In this document: one piece after another, positions 1 to 8,682 of the stretch
Numbering within the stretch: position 1 is the first letter of the stretch
Layout of the letters: every line of letters begins with the position of its first letter
Origin: Burkholderia gladioli
GTDB taxonomy: Bacteria > Pseudomonadota > Gammaproteobacteria > Burkholderiales > Burkholderiaceae
Direction: 5' to 3'
Assembly: GCF_000959725.1 (NCBI RefSeq)
Contig: NZ_CP009322.1
Span: forward strand, 2,294,001-2,358,000
Length of the DNA: 64,000 nucleotides
Made by a program: the position numbers and the translations under genes
The notes under the pieces: generated by a model
What the model was told of the DNA's origin: nothing
Seen by the model: only the letters and a program-made list of their open reading frames with translations
The model's database searches: none

Positions 1-1847
1 CGGGGACCTCAGGTACGTCGGGTGGATCGTCGGGGACTTCGGGCGGCGGGTCGTCGGGGACTTCGGGTAGCTCGGGCACCTCCGGCACTTCGGGCACCTC
101 CGGTACTTCGGGCACTTCCGGTACCTCGGGCACCTCCGGTACTTCGGGCACCTCCGGCACTTCGGGCACGTCTGGTACCTCGGGCACCTCCGGCACTTCG
201 GGCACTTCGGGCACTTCGGGTACCTCCGGTACCTCAGGCACCTCCGGTACTTCGGGCACGTCTGGTACCTCGGGCACCTCCGGCACTTCGGGCACCTCCG
301 GCACTTCGGGCACCTCCGGCACTTCGGGCACTTCGGGCACTTCGGGCACTTCGGGCACTTCGGGCACTTCGGGCACTTCGGGCACTTCGGGCACTTCGGG
401 TACCTCCGGTACCTCAGGCACCTCCGGTACTTCGGGCACGTCTGGTACCTCGGGTACCTCCGGTACCTCAGGCACCTCCGGTACTTCGGGCACGTCTGGT
501 ACCTCGGGCACCTCCGGCACTTCGGGCACCTCCGGTACTTCCGGTACTTCCGGTACTTCCGGTACTTCCGGTACTTCCGGTACCTCGGGCACCTCGGGCA
601 CCGGCACCAGCCCGCTCGGCACCATCATCAACCAGCTCGGCAACATCGTCACCGCCACCGGCAAGACCGTCGCCGACGGCGGCACGCAGGTCGCCAGCAG
701 CGGCATCCCGATCGTCAGCACGGGCACCACCACCGGCATCGGCAACGCGGTCAACAGCCTCGGCAACGGCATCGTCTCGCTCGGCAACGGCCTGGGCGCC
801 GGCCTCGGCCAGATCGGCACCTCGTCGAACCCGCTCGGGCCGACGCTGAGCTCGGCGGCCAACCTGGTGTCGAACGTGGCCAACTCGGTGCAGTCGCTCG
901 GCGGCGCCGTGTCGAGCCTCGGCAGCGGCCCGCTCGCGCCGCTCGCCCCGCTCACGCAGACGCTCGGCACCGTGGTGAACTCGCTCGGCGGCGTGGTCGG
1001 CAACGTCGGCACGGGCCTCGGCACCGTGCTCGGCAGCGCCCCGGTCCAGCAGATCGAGACGGGCGTCAGCTCGCTGGTCAACCCGATCACCAATGCCGTC
1101 ACCAACGTCACGCAGACGGTCGGCTCGGCCACCGGCCTGGGCGCGCCTGTCAACAGCCTGCTCGGCACCATCGGCGCGGGCCTGGGCAGCGCCGGCGCGG
1201 CGATCTCGAATGCCACCGGCAACCCGGTCGGCAAGGATCTCGGCAACGTGGTCACCCAGCTCGGCAACACCGTCTCGAGCACCGGCGGCCTGCTGACCGG
1301 CTCGACCACCAACCCGCTCGCCCCGCTGCTGAACCTGACCGGTTCGCTGGGCCTGAACCTGGGCCTGGGTGCCACCATCGGCGGCGGCTCGAGCAGCGGC
1401 AGCAGCACCTCGGGCTCGGCCTCGTCGGGCACCTCGGGCACCAGCACCGCCGGCCTCGGCGCCCTGCTCACCCCGGTCACCAATCTGATCGGCGGCCTGA
1501 CGGGCAGCGTCGGCGGCGGCGCCAACGGCGGCGCATCGGCCGGCCTGGGCGGCCTGCTCGCGCCGGTCACCAACCTGGTGGGCGGCCTGACCGGCGGTCT
1601 GGCAGGTGGCGCGCAAGGATCGATCGGCTCGAACGGCGCGGCCGCCGGCGTGACCGGCACCGTGTCGGGCGCGGTGGGCACGGTCGCCAACGCGACCGGC
1701 TCCGTGACCGGCGCCGTGTCGGGCGCGGCCAACGGCGTGACGGGTTCGCTGTCCGGTTCGAGCACCGCCTCCGGCGGCACCTCGGCGGGCCTGCTTTCGC
1801 CGGTGACCAACCTGCTGGGCGGCCTGCTCGGCGGCGGCAAGAAGTAA
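1..1847 (+). CDS. Collagen-like Gly-Thr-Ser repeat protein, 3' part
   Basis: The gene enters from before the window; the frame is open from base 3 to the TAA and gives 614 residues. Residues 1-24 are irregular Gly/Ser/Thr, residues about 25-198 are some 58 uninterrupted Gly-Thr-Ser triplets, and the rest is a Gly/Leu/Val/Asn/Thr-rich domain. That domain carries three copies of an L-L-x-P-V-T-N-L-x-G-G-L motif near residues 485, 520 and 598 and ends in GGGKK. Gly-X-Y repeats are the hallmark of collagen-like proteins, a known surface class in Burkholderia (Bucl proteins). Pro and Lys are absent from the repeat, so triple-helix stability would need another source, for example Thr glycosylation (inference). 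The N terminus and any signal peptide lie outside the window. Long Arg/Pro-rich readings of the same bases in other frames are artefacts of the repeat. Confidence 0.85.
   Translation, partial: GTSGTSGGSSGTSGGGSSGTSGSSGTSGTSGTSGTSGTSGTSGTSGTSGTSGTSGTSGTSGTSGTSGTSGTSGTSGTSGTSGTSGTSGTSGTSGTSGTSGTSGTSGTSGTSGTSGTSGTSGTSGTSGTSGTSGTSGTSGTSGTSGTSGTSGTSGTSGTSGTSGTSGTSGTSGTSGTSGTSGTSGTSGTSGTSGTSGTSGTGTSPLGTIINQLGNIVTATGKTVADGGTQVASSGIPIVSTGTTTGIGNAVNSLGNGIVSLGNGLGAGLGQIGTSSNPLGPTLSSAANLVSNVANSVQSLGGAVSSLGSGPLAPLAPLTQTLGTVVNSLGGVVGNVGTGLGTVLGSAPVQQIETGVSSLVNPITNAVTNVTQTVGSATGLGAPVNSLLGTIGAGLGSAGAAISNATGNPVGKDLGNVVTQLGNTVSSTGGLLTGSTTNPLAPLLNLTGSLGLNLGLGATIGGGSSSGSSTSGSASSGTSGTSTAGLGALLTPVTNLIGGLTGSVGGGANGGASAGLGGLLAPVTNLVGGLTGGLAGGAQGSIGSNGAAAGVTGTVSGAVGTVANATGSVTGAVSGAANGVTGSLSGSSTASGGTSAGLLSPVTNLLGGLLGGGKK
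75..596 (+). repeat. 9-bp coding repeat (Gly-Thr-Ser)n with nested higher-order copies
   Basis: About 58 units of GGN-ACN-TCN. Within it, GGCACTTCG is repeated nine times exactly (318-398) and GGTACTTCC five times (534-578). A block of about 54 bases beginning GGTACCTCCGGTACCTCAGG recurs at 219, 399 and 453. All spacings are multiples of 9, so length changes keep the frame. Near-identical codons mark recent slippage or unequal exchange. Confidence 0.95.
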
Positions 1848-1857
1848 GGCGGCAAAC

Positions 1858-1883
1858 CCGGCGGCGGGAACATCCGCCGCCGG
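1858..1883. terminator. Hairpin after the collagen-like gene
   Basis: Perfect 10-bp stem CCGGCGGCGG / CCGCCGCCGG with a 6-base loop, starting 11 bases after the stop. No T-run follows, so it is a terminator-like or 3'-stabilising hairpin rather than a textbook intrinsic terminator. Confidence 0.5.
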
Positions 1884-2027
1884 TATCCAGGCCGCGCCGT
1901 GGCGGCAGGCGTCGACACACGGCGGCAGACAGCAACACGCAACAAGCAGCAGAAATACGGCGGCCGGGCACCTATACTCCAACAGCCCGGCCGACCGATC
2001 ACAAGATGTCATCACACGAGGAATGAC

Positions 2028-3302
2028 ATGAACTCGACCATCGATAGTCTCTCCGACGTCGGGGCCCGGCCACCCCGTTCCGCCACCCCCTTCACGGTCG
2101 GCCTGGCCGGCATCGCCGCGGCGCTGGCCGTGCTGTGGTTCTCGCGCGACGGCAGCCTGCTGAGCGGCGCCGGCCGAGGCTTCGCGGCCTGCTTCGCGAT
2201 CATCGTGGTGGTGGCCAGCTACGAGCTGTTCGTGGCGCGCGCCTACCTGCGCCCCAGCGCCGGCCTCGCCGCCGAGGCGATACGCCCGATGAGCTTCGCG
2301 CGCGTGGCGATGCGGCTGGCAGGGCTCGGCTCGATCTACGCCGGCATCGCCTTCATCTACTGGCTGCTGCCCGAATACCACGGCGACTTCTACAAGCCGT
2401 TCTGGAGCCTCTGCGCGATGCTCGCGCCGTACTTCGCGGTCGGCGCGCCGCTCTACTTCGCCTGGATGGACGCGCGCCAGCGCGAGGTCGACGACACCTA
2501 CCTGTGCTGGGCCCGCTTCGTGTTCCGCGGGCAGAAGCCGGAAAGCTGGTCGAGCGTGCGCGAGATGCTGGCCGGCTGGGGCGTGAAGGCCTTCTTCCTG
2601 CCGCTGATGTTCGTCTACGTGTCGAGCAACGCCGACCACCTGACCGCCTCGCTGACGGCCCTGCAGAGCGCGCCCTACTCGCTGGCGACCTTCCGCTTCC
2701 TGTACGAGCTGGCCTTCACCATGGACCTGCTGTTCGGCTCGGTCGGTTATCTCTGCACCTTCCGCATCCTCGACAGCCACGTGCGCACCGTCGAGCCCAC
2801 CGCGCTAGGCTGGCTGGTCGCGCTGGTCTGCTACCAGCCGTTCTGGTCGCTGATCTCGGATCGCTACATCCGCTACGAAGGCACGCTGTTCTGGGACAAC
2901 TGGCTGGCCGGCGTGCCGCTGATCCAGTGCCTGTGGGGCGCGGTGATCATCGCCCTGGTGCTCTGCTACGCGCTCTCGACGATCTCGTTCGGCCTGCGCT
3001 TCTCGAACCTGACCAACCGCGGCATCATCACCTCGGGCCCGTATCGCTTCACCAAGCACCCGGCCTACCTGACCAAGAACCTGTCGTACTGGATGATCTC
3101 GGTGCCCTTCGTCGGCGCGCTGGGCTGGCAGGTCGCGCTCGCGCACTGCGCGGCGCTGCTGGCCGTCAACTGCATCTACTTCATGCGGGCCAAAACCGAG
3201 GAACGCCACCTGATGCGCGATCCCGAGTATCGCGCCTACGCCGCGTGGATCGCGCAGCACGGCTTGTTCGCGAGAATCCGGCAAGTGTTCGGGCAGGGTT
3301 GA
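2028..3302 (+). CDS. Isoprenylcysteine carboxyl methyltransferase-like membrane protein
   Basis: 424 residues with about eight to ten hydrophobic segments. The C-terminal part carries the ICMT/PEMT signature: GPYRFTKHPAYLTKN near residues 336-350, then K-T-E-E-R near 389 and an R-D-P-E-Y tail, which in this family form the S-adenosylmethionine and substrate site. Length is well above the roughly 200 residues of minimal ICMT proteins, the extra N-terminal half being membrane helices. The ATG was chosen because of the GAGGAA ribosome site 6-11 bases upstream; the frame is open further 5' but without a better start. Substrate is unknown; bacterial members methylate lipids or small thiols in some cases. 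A TATACT -10-like element lies at 1973-1978. Confidence 0.75.
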   Translation: MNSTIDSLSDVGARPPRSATPFTVGLAGIAAALAVLWFSRDGSLLSGAGRGFAACFAIIVVVASYELFVARAYLRPSAGLAAEAIRPMSFARVAMRLAGLGSIYAGIAFIYWLLPEYHGDFYKPFWSLCAMLAPYFAVGAPLYFAWMDARQREVDDTYLCWARFVFRGQKPESWSSVREMLAGWGVKAFFLPLMFVYVSSNADHLTASLTALQSAPYSLATFRFLYELAFTMDLLFGSVGYLCTFRILDSHVRTVEPTALGWLVALVCYQPFWSLISDRYIRYEGTLFWDNWLAGVPLIQCLWGAVIIALVLCYALSTISFGLRFSNLTNRGIITSGPYRFTKHPAYLTKNLSYWMISVPFVGALGWQVALAHCAALLAVNCIYFMRAKTEERHLMRDPEYRAYAAWIAQHGLFARIRQVFGQG

Positions 3303-3353
3303 ACGCCCGGGGCGGGCAATGCGCCTTGTCCGCCCGACGCCGCCGGCTCCCGC

Positions 3354-4139
3354 TCATGCCAGGTAGCCCGATACGCCATCCCACAGCAGCTTGAGCGCCG
3401 TCACCACCAGCAGGCCGTAGCAGGCGCGGTAGATCCTGCCCTGATCGAGCGCGCCGTGCAGCCGCCAGCCCGCCACCACGCCCGCGGGTATCGCGAACAG
3501 GCAAATCCCCATCAGCAGCCAGACGCCGGCACCCGGCTTCACCAACCAGAGCCATGGCACGGCCTTGGCCGCGTTGCCGACGGTGAAGAACAGGCTGGTG
3601 GTCCCCGCATAGACCTCCTTGCTCAGGCCGAGCGGCAGCAGGTACATCGCCAGCGGCGGTCCGCCCGAGTGAGCCACCATGGTGGTAATCCCCGATGCCA
3701 GGCCGGCCGAGACCGCCTTGAGCCGAGACCGCGGCCGCGGCGACGGCCGCGCGCCCGTCATGAACCACAGCCCGACGAAACCCAGCGTGACGACGGCCAT
3801 CATGATCTCGATCGCGTGATGGTCGAGCAGGCGAAACGACAGGAAGCCACCGGCAATGCCGACCACCAGCCCCGGCAGCAGCAGCGCGAGGTCCGGCTTG
3901 GACCAGGTCGAGGGCTTCCAGTAACGCAGCGCGAACAAGTCCATCGCGATGAACAGCGGCGCCAGTAGGCCGCCGGCCGTGACCGGGTCCATGACGAAGG
4001 ACAACAGAGGAATGCCGACGATCGCGAATCCCCCGCCGAAGGCCCCTTTCATGAACGAAATCAGGAACACGCCGACGAAGGCGATCACGATCGTCGTCAG
4101 CGTCAGTTCCAGGCCCGCCGAGGCAGCCGAGGCCATCAT
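3354..4139 (-). CDS. Sulfite exporter TauE/SafE family membrane protein
   Basis: 261 residues from the first of two adjacent ATGs, preceded by GAGG. Seven to eight hydrophobic helices, and the family's G-x-x-x-G-G-x-x-x-x-P pattern appears twice: GAFGGGFAIVGIPLLSF in the first half and SGITTMVAHSGGPP in the second, matching its internal duplication. Family members export sulfite, sulfoacetate or other small organic anions, or act as putative permeases; the substrate here cannot be read from sequence. It is divergent from a MocR-type regulator, which is the likely controller. A longer reading to 4256 is Arg-rich and unlikely to be real. Confidence 0.85.
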   Translation of the reverse strand: MMASAASAGLELTLTTIVIAFVGVFLISFMKGAFGGGFAIVGIPLLSFVMDPVTAGGLLAPLFIAMDLFALRYWKPSTWSKPDLALLLPGLVVGIAGGFLSFRLLDHHAIEIMMAVVTLGFVGLWFMTGARPSPRPRSRLKAVSAGLASGITTMVAHSGGPPLAMYLLPLGLSKEVYAGTTSLFFTVGNAAKAVPWLWLVKPGAGVWLLMGICLFAIPAGVVAGWRLHGALDQGRIYRACYGLLVVTALKLLWDGVSGYLA

Positions 4140-4287
4140 GATCGCCTCGCGGAAAAGCAGCCTTCTCGGTCCGCCGCGACGGCACCGGCGATCGGGTCGC
4201 GCGAGGGGCGCGATCGAGTCGCGATCGCGAAGACGGCATGAATAGGAATCGGACAAACGTGCAGCATGATGCAGCTCCAGGACGGCT

Positions 4288-4302
4288 CCCGATACAATCG
4301 GG
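4288..4302. promoter_or_regulatory. Palindromic operator candidate between tauE-like and mocR-like genes
   Basis: Perfect inverted repeat CCCGAT-ACA-ATCGGG. It contains TACAAT (4293-4298), a good -10 match, so a protein bound here would block or reposition polymerase. It lies 65 bases before the MocR-type start and about 150 before the exporter start. MocR regulators commonly act on a divergent neighbour. Confidence 0.5.
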
Positions 4303-4366
4303 CAATGCGCTCAGAATGACCCGATGCAAAACTCAGCGCAATCAAAACATTGCCCTCGGTGCAATC

Positions 4367-5710
4367 ATGTCGAAATCCGAATACCTGAAGCTGGCTGACG
4401 CCATCGCCGCCGAGATCGCCGACGGCACCCTCAAACCCGGTGACCGCCTGCCGCCCCAACGTGACTTTGCCGACCAACGCGGCATCGCGGCCTCCACCGC
4501 GAGCCGGGTTTATGCCGAACTCCTGCGCCGCGCGCTGGTGGTCGGCGAGGTCGGACGCGGTACCTTCGTCTCGGGCCAGTCACGGCGTGGCGTCGGCGCG
4601 CCGGGCGAGCCACGCGGCGTGCGCATCGACCTCGAGTTCAACTATCCGTTGCTGGCCGAGCAGCCGGCATTGATCGCGCGCAGCCTGAGCGGCCTCGAAA
4701 CGCCAGCCGAACTCGAGCTCGCCTTGCGCCCGGCAACCAGCATCGGCACCGCGGAAGTTCGCGCCGCGGCTGCCGCCTGCCTGTCGCGCGACGGATGGCG
4801 CCCGAACGCCGAGCACTTCGTGTTCACCGGCAACGGTCGGCAGGGCATCGCCGCCGCGGTCACCGCCGTGGTACCGGCGGGTGGGCGCTGCGGCGTGGAA
4901 GCGCTGACCTACCCGTTCATCAAGGGCATTGCCGCGCGGCTCGGCATGTCGCTGGTCCCGCTCGCGATGGACCGCGAAGGCGTGTTGCCCGACGCGGTAC
5001 AGAAGGCGCATCGCGATGGCGGCCTGTCGGCCATCTACATCCAGCCGGCGATCCACAATCCGCTCGGCATGACCATGAGCGCGGCGCGCCGTGCCGACCT
5101 GCTGCGCGTGGTCGAGAAGCTCGACATTCCCGTCATCGAGGATCACGTCTATGGTTTCCTCGACGACGCGCCACCGCTGGCCGTGCTTGCGCCGGATCGC
5201 TGCATCGTGATCGACAGCCTGTCGAAGAAAATCGCGCCGGGCCTGACGCTCGGTTTCGTGGTGGTGCCGCCGCGGCTGCGCGAAACGGTGATGGCCTCGG
5301 TGCGTTCCGGCGGCTGGACCGCGAGCGGCTACGCCTTCGCCGCCGCACGGCGCCTGATGATCGATGGCACCGTCGCGGAACTGGCCCGGCGCAAGCGGGT
5401 CGATGCGCAAGTACGTCAGCGGCTGGCCGCCGAGCGGCTGGGCGGCTTCGATATCCAGGCCAACGGCAACAGCTATCACTTGTGGTTGACGCTACCGGCG
5501 CAATGGCGCTCGCAGACGCTGATCGCCGCCGCCGCGCGACGTGACATCGGGCTCACGCCCTCGAGCACCTTCGCGGTCGCGCCGGGCCATGCGCCGAACG
5601 CCGTCAGGCTCGCGTTGGCGGCACCAGCGCTCGATCAGCTCGAGCTCGGGCTGAGCACGCTGGCCACCCTGCTGCAAGGCGCCGACGACGATTTCGATTC
5701 GACCGAGTGA
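4367..5710 (+). CDS. MocR-type (GntR HTH + aminotransferase fold) transcriptional regulator
   Basis: 447 residues. Residues about 1-75 form a GntR winged helix-turn-helix (P-G-D-R-L-P-P-Q-R-D-F, then A-A-S-T-A-S-R-V-Y-A-E-L). The rest is a fold-type I aminotransferase domain with H-N-P-L-G and the PLP-lysine region SLSKKIAPG around residue 285. Such proteins sense PLP or an amine adduct and usually activate a divergent target. The start was set at the ATG giving a normal HTH N terminus; upstream residues in the same frame are not family-like. Likely target: the divergent TauE/SafE gene, through the palindrome between them. Confidence 0.85.
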   Translation: MSKSEYLKLADAIAAEIADGTLKPGDRLPPQRDFADQRGIAASTASRVYAELLRRALVVGEVGRGTFVSGQSRRGVGAPGEPRGVRIDLEFNYPLLAEQPALIARSLSGLETPAELELALRPATSIGTAEVRAAAAACLSRDGWRPNAEHFVFTGNGRQGIAAAVTAVVPAGGRCGVEALTYPFIKGIAARLGMSLVPLAMDREGVLPDAVQKAHRDGGLSAIYIQPAIHNPLGMTMSAARRADLLRVVEKLDIPVIEDHVYGFLDDAPPLAVLAPDRCIVIDSLSKKIAPGLTLGFVVVPPRLRETVMASVRSGGWTASGYAFAAARRLMIDGTVAELARRKRVDAQVRQRLAAERLGGFDIQANGNSYHLWLTLPAQWRSQTLIAAAARRDIGLTPSSTFAVAPGHAPNAVRLALAAPALDQLELGLSTLATLLQGADDDFDSTE

Positions 5711-5800
5711 AGGCCGGCTGCCCAGCCGGACCAGCCCGCCTCGTCATCCGGCTCGCGGCGACGGTCCTCTGGCGGGGTCCGCGCGTCTGGCGGTTCGCCA

Positions 5801-6055
5801 GTCCCCTCGATCATCTTCGACGGCTTCACCGCGCTGTCGCTGTGGATCCCGGCATACCTGACCGGCGAATACGGCATGACCCAGGTGGCCGCCTCGGCCT
5901 TCGAAGCCGGCGTCTCACTGTCGGACTCGCTGCCGCGAGCGGTGCGCACCACCTGCTTCATGTTCCTGTACGGCATCGTCTGGGTCTCGCTGATCCTGAT
6001 CTACCTGTCCGAGGTGCGCAGGGCGCCGACGGTCGACGCAGCGGCGGCCCGCTGA
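5801..6055 (+). pseudogene. Remnant of an MFS transporter gene (possibly nitrate/nitrite NarK-like)
   Basis: The frame reads F-D-G-F-T-A-L-S-L-W-I-P-A-Y-L-T-G-E-Y-G-M, an MFS mid-protein helix with its loop, then almost directly a C-terminal helix CFMFLYGIVWVSLILIYLSE and an R-R-A-P tail to a TGA. There is no start codon at a sensible place and the frame is simply open back to the stop of the MocR-type gene. I read this as a transporter gene that lost its 5' end and an internal segment. Assignment to the NarK branch is by resemblance only. Confidence 0.55.
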
Positions 6056-6085
6056 ATCGGACCCGGCCACGCCGCACGCAGGCAG

Positions 6086-6121
6086 AAAAAAACGCCCGCT
6101 CGTCCATCGAGCAGGCGTTTT
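6086..6121. terminator. Bidirectional intrinsic terminator
   Basis: A-run, stem ACGCC-C-GCTCG / CGAGC-A-GGCGT with a TCCAT loop, then T-run. It serves the doxX-like gene on the minus strand and any transcript from the left on the plus strand. Confidence 0.85.
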
Positions 6122-6143
6122 GCCTTGACGAACCCTCAGCGCC

Positions 6144-6557
6144 TCAGTGGCGGTCGATCGAGAACCGCCCCGGACCCGAGACGGCCAGCACCAGCAGGCC
6201 GCCCACGATGCTGATGTTCTTGTAGAAATTGATCAGGTTGACGTACTGTTCGGCGCCCGTCATGGTCCAGTAGTGATGGCCGACGAAGGCGGTGCCGAGC
6301 GTGTAGAGCGCCAGCAGCAGCGCCACCGGCCGCGTGTAGAAGCCGACCACGATCAGCAGCCCGGCCACCAGCTCCATCACCACCGCGATCACCGCCGCCA
6401 GCATCGGCGCGGGCACGCCGGTCGAGCCCATGTAGGCGACCGTGCCGGAGAAGCCCATCAGCTTCTGCCAGCCGAACATCACGAACAACACCATCATCAG
6501 CACGCGTGCCGCCAGCAGCACGCCGTCCCTTTGCTTGTCGAGAGAGAGGTAACGCAT
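6144..6557 (-). CDS. DoxX family membrane protein
   Basis: 137 residues, four hydrophobic helices. The first contains RVLMMVLFVMFGWQKL, typical of DoxX (R-x-x-x-x-x-F-x-x-x-G-x-x-K). M-G-S-x-G-V-P, the helix-2 motif, follows near residue 45. Family members are small inner-membrane proteins linked to redox or thiol stress complexes; the precise role is not defined. The ATG has AAGGA about 10 bases upstream. It lies downstream of, and in the same direction as, the pirin gene with about 210 bases between; pirin-DoxX neighbours are common in proteobacteria. Confidence 0.85.
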   Translation of the reverse strand: MRYLSLDKQRDGVLLAARVLMMVLFVMFGWQKLMGFSGTVAYMGSTGVPAPMLAAVIAVVMELVAGLLIVVGFYTRPVALLLALYTLGTAFVGHHYWTMTGAEQYVNLINFYKNISIVGGLLVLAVSGPGRFSIDRH

Positions 6558-6767
6558 GGTCGAGATCCTTGTGAAATATTGAAATCCTGAGATCGACGAT
6601 GACCGGCGCCGCGCCGGCGGCCAGGACGCGCGAACCGCCGGGCGGCGCGCGCGCTGGTTCATCATCGACTGATAAGTCATGCAAATCAACAACGGGATGA
6701 TGCGCGATCGGGCGGGTGCCGGCCGCTCGTCTCGCGGGACGCGCGGCCGGCACCGTCGAGGCGTCGC

Positions 6768-7493
6768 TCAGGCCCAGTCAGCCGTCACCTCGACGGGACG
6801 CAGGTCGAACACCAGCACCTCGGCATCCTGGCCATTCGCGAAGCTCAGCGCCTGCTCGGCCCGAATCCGCGCGCCGTCGCCCTCGCCGAGCCGGCGGCCG
6901 TTGAGCTCGACGCTGCCGCGGGCGACGTGCACGTAGGCAAAACGATCGGCCGGCAGCGTGATGCTGGCGCTTTCGTCACCGTCGAACAGCCCGGCGTAGA
7001 TCCGCGTGTCCTGGCGGATCGCCAGCGAGCCCTGCGCGCCGTCGGGCGAGACCACCAGGCGCAGCTTGCCGCGCTTCTCCCCGGCGGGGATGTTGGCCTG
7101 CTGGTAGCGCGGCTGCGCGCCCTTCTCCGCCGGGCCGACCCAGATCTGCAGGAAGTGCACCCGCTCGTCCTTCGAGTGGTTGAACTCGCTGTGCGCCACG
7201 CCGGTTCCGGCGCTCATCAGCTGCACGTCGCCGGGCACGATCACCGAGCCGGTGCCCATCGAGTCCTTGTGTTCGAGCGCGCCTTCCAGCACGTAGGACA
7301 TGATCTCCATGTCGCGGTGCGGATGCGTGCCGAAACCACGGCCCGGGGCGACGCGATCGTCGTTGATCACCAACAGGTCCGAGAAGCCGACCTGCTGCGG
7401 GTCGTAGTAGTTCGCGAACGAGAAGCTGTGGCGGGAACTGAGCCAGCCATGTTCGGCACGGCCGCGGGCGTCTGCGTTTCTGACTTCGATCAT
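6768..7493 (-). CDS. Pirin family protein (cupin; quercetinase-like)
   Basis: 241 residues, the usual bacterial pirin length. The N-terminal cupin has G-F-G-T-H-P-H-R-D-M-E and H-S-E-F-N-H-S, supplying the three His and one Glu that bind metal in YhhW-type pirins. The C-terminal domain is the degenerate cupin. Members can show quercetin 2,3-dioxygenase activity or act as redox-sensitive cofactors; the natural substrate is unknown. It is divergent from a LysR regulator in a 149-base gap, the usual arrangement for LysR control. Confidence 0.9.
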   Translation of the reverse strand: MIEVRNADARGRAEHGWLSSRHSFSFANYYDPQQVGFSDLLVINDDRVAPGRGFGTHPHRDMEIMSYVLEGALEHKDSMGTGSVIVPGDVQLMSAGTGVAHSEFNHSKDERVHFLQIWVGPAEKGAQPRYQQANIPAGEKRGKLRLVVSPDGAQGSLAIRQDTRIYAGLFDGDESASITLPADRFAYVHVARGSVELNGRRLGEGDGARIRAEQALSFANGQDAEVLVFDLRPVEVTADWA

Positions 7494-7575
7494 GATGAGT
7501 TCTCCGGTGGATCGCGCCGCGCCACTGCGGTGCGGCGTCGATCGATGGGATGAATCTTAGGTCAACCATCCTGAT

Positions 7576-7599
7576 AGATAAATCGCATATGAGATAATC
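7576..7599. promoter_or_regulatory. Direct repeat in the pirin/LysR divergent promoter
   Basis: AGATAAATC at 7576-7584 and AGATAATC at 7592-7599, 16 bases apart start to start, in an AT-rich island of an otherwise GC-rich gap. Candidate binding site or promoter element for the divergent pair. Confidence 0.3.
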
Positions 7600-7642
7600 A
7601 TCGTCCTGTTTTAGTGGACAATCGACCGGGAACCGCCCTGCC

Positions 7643-8602
7643 ATGCAACTCGACGACCTGCGCATCTTCCTCGCCACGGTGGACGCCGGCAGCTTCACCG
7701 GCGCCGCCGACAAGCTGCTGCTGTCGAAACAGTTCGTCAGCCGGCGCATGGCCGCGCTCGAGGCCGCGCTGCACGTGCGCCTGCTGAACCGCAACACGCG
7801 CAAGCTGGCCGTCACCGAATCGGGGCAGGCCTTCTACCTGCATGCGCAGCGCATCCTGGCCGAGGTCGCGCAGGCCGAGGAGGCGATGTCGGCACGCCGC
7901 ACCGAGCTGCACGGTTCGCTGAAGATCAGCGCGCCGATGTCCTTCGGCATGAGCCACCTGTCGCCGCTGCTGGCCGAATTCCTGGCCGCGCATCCGGCGG
8001 TGCGGCTCGAGGTGGAGTTGAGCGACCGCCGCGTCGACCTGATCGGCGAGGGTTTCGACCTGGCGCTGCGGATCGGGCAACTGGCCGATTCGACGCTGGT
8101 GGCGCGCACGCTCGGCACGCTGCGCATGATCGCCTGCTGCAGCCCCGCCTATCGGCGATCGCATGGCGAGCCGACCGCGCCGGCCGAGCTGCATCGCCAT
8201 GCCTGCCTGCTCTATGGACAGGAGAGCCGCGACGGCTGGGAATTCGAAACGCCGGAAGGGCGGCGCGCCTATGCCGTGCAGGGGCCGCTGATCGCCAACA
8301 ACGGCGACGTGGTGCGCGATGCGGCGATCGCCGGGCTCGGCGTCGCGCTGCTGCCGCAATTCATCGTCGGCCCGGCGATCGCGAGCGGCGCGCTGGTGAC
8401 GATCCTCGCCGCGCATGCCACGCCGCCGCTGCGGCTCAGCGCGGTGTATCCGCAGCACCGGCAGGGATCGACGGCAATCCGCACCTTGTTCGCGTTCCTG
8501 GAGGAACGGCTGGTGGCCTCGCTCGAGGCCGCGCCCTCGGCGGCGGTACCGGCCAAGGCCAAGGTCACCGCCGGCGCCGCATCGACCCGGCGCAAACGCT
8601 GA
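7643..8602 (+). CDS. LysR family transcriptional regulator
   Basis: 319 residues. The N-terminal winged HTH starts M-Q-L-D-D-L-R-I-F and contains S-F-T-G-A-A-D-K-L-L-L-S-K-Q-F-V-S-R-R, followed by the substrate-binding fold (effector domain from about residue 90). S-D-R-R-V-D-L-I-G-E-G-F-D is typical of the AaeR/DmlR-like branch. The C terminus is an Ala/Lys/Arg tail beyond the usual 300 residues. Likely controls the divergent pirin gene and perhaps itself. Confidence 0.88.
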   Translation: MQLDDLRIFLATVDAGSFTGAADKLLLSKQFVSRRMAALEAALHVRLLNRNTRKLAVTESGQAFYLHAQRILAEVAQAEEAMSARRTELHGSLKISAPMSFGMSHLSPLLAEFLAAHPAVRLEVELSDRRVDLIGEGFDLALRIGQLADSTLVARTLGTLRMIACCSPAYRRSHGEPTAPAELHRHACLLYGQESRDGWEFETPEGRRAYAVQGPLIANNGDVVRDAAIAGLGVALLPQFIVGPAIASGALVTILAAHATPPLRLSAVYPQHRQGSTAIRTLFAFLEERLVASLEAAPSAAVPAKAKVTAGAASTRRKR

Positions 8603-8682
8603 ACATGGTGGCGGTGCAGGACGCGAAAACAGGCGCCGCGCGATGCCCGCACGCGGCTCGCGATAGCGACGCGATCCGGCGC

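Noticed and set aside
75..596. Short tandem repeats that might suggest a CRISPR array
   Set aside because: The units are 9 bases with no spacers and translate as Gly-Thr-Ser without a stop; this is a coding repeat.
22..849. Arg/Pro-rich 275-residue reading frame
   Set aside because: It is the collagen-like gene read one base out of frame; composition is an artefact of the repeat.
468..2780. 770-residue minus-strand frame
   Set aside because: Antisense of the collagen-like and methyltransferase genes; long stop-free antisense frames are expected at this GC content.
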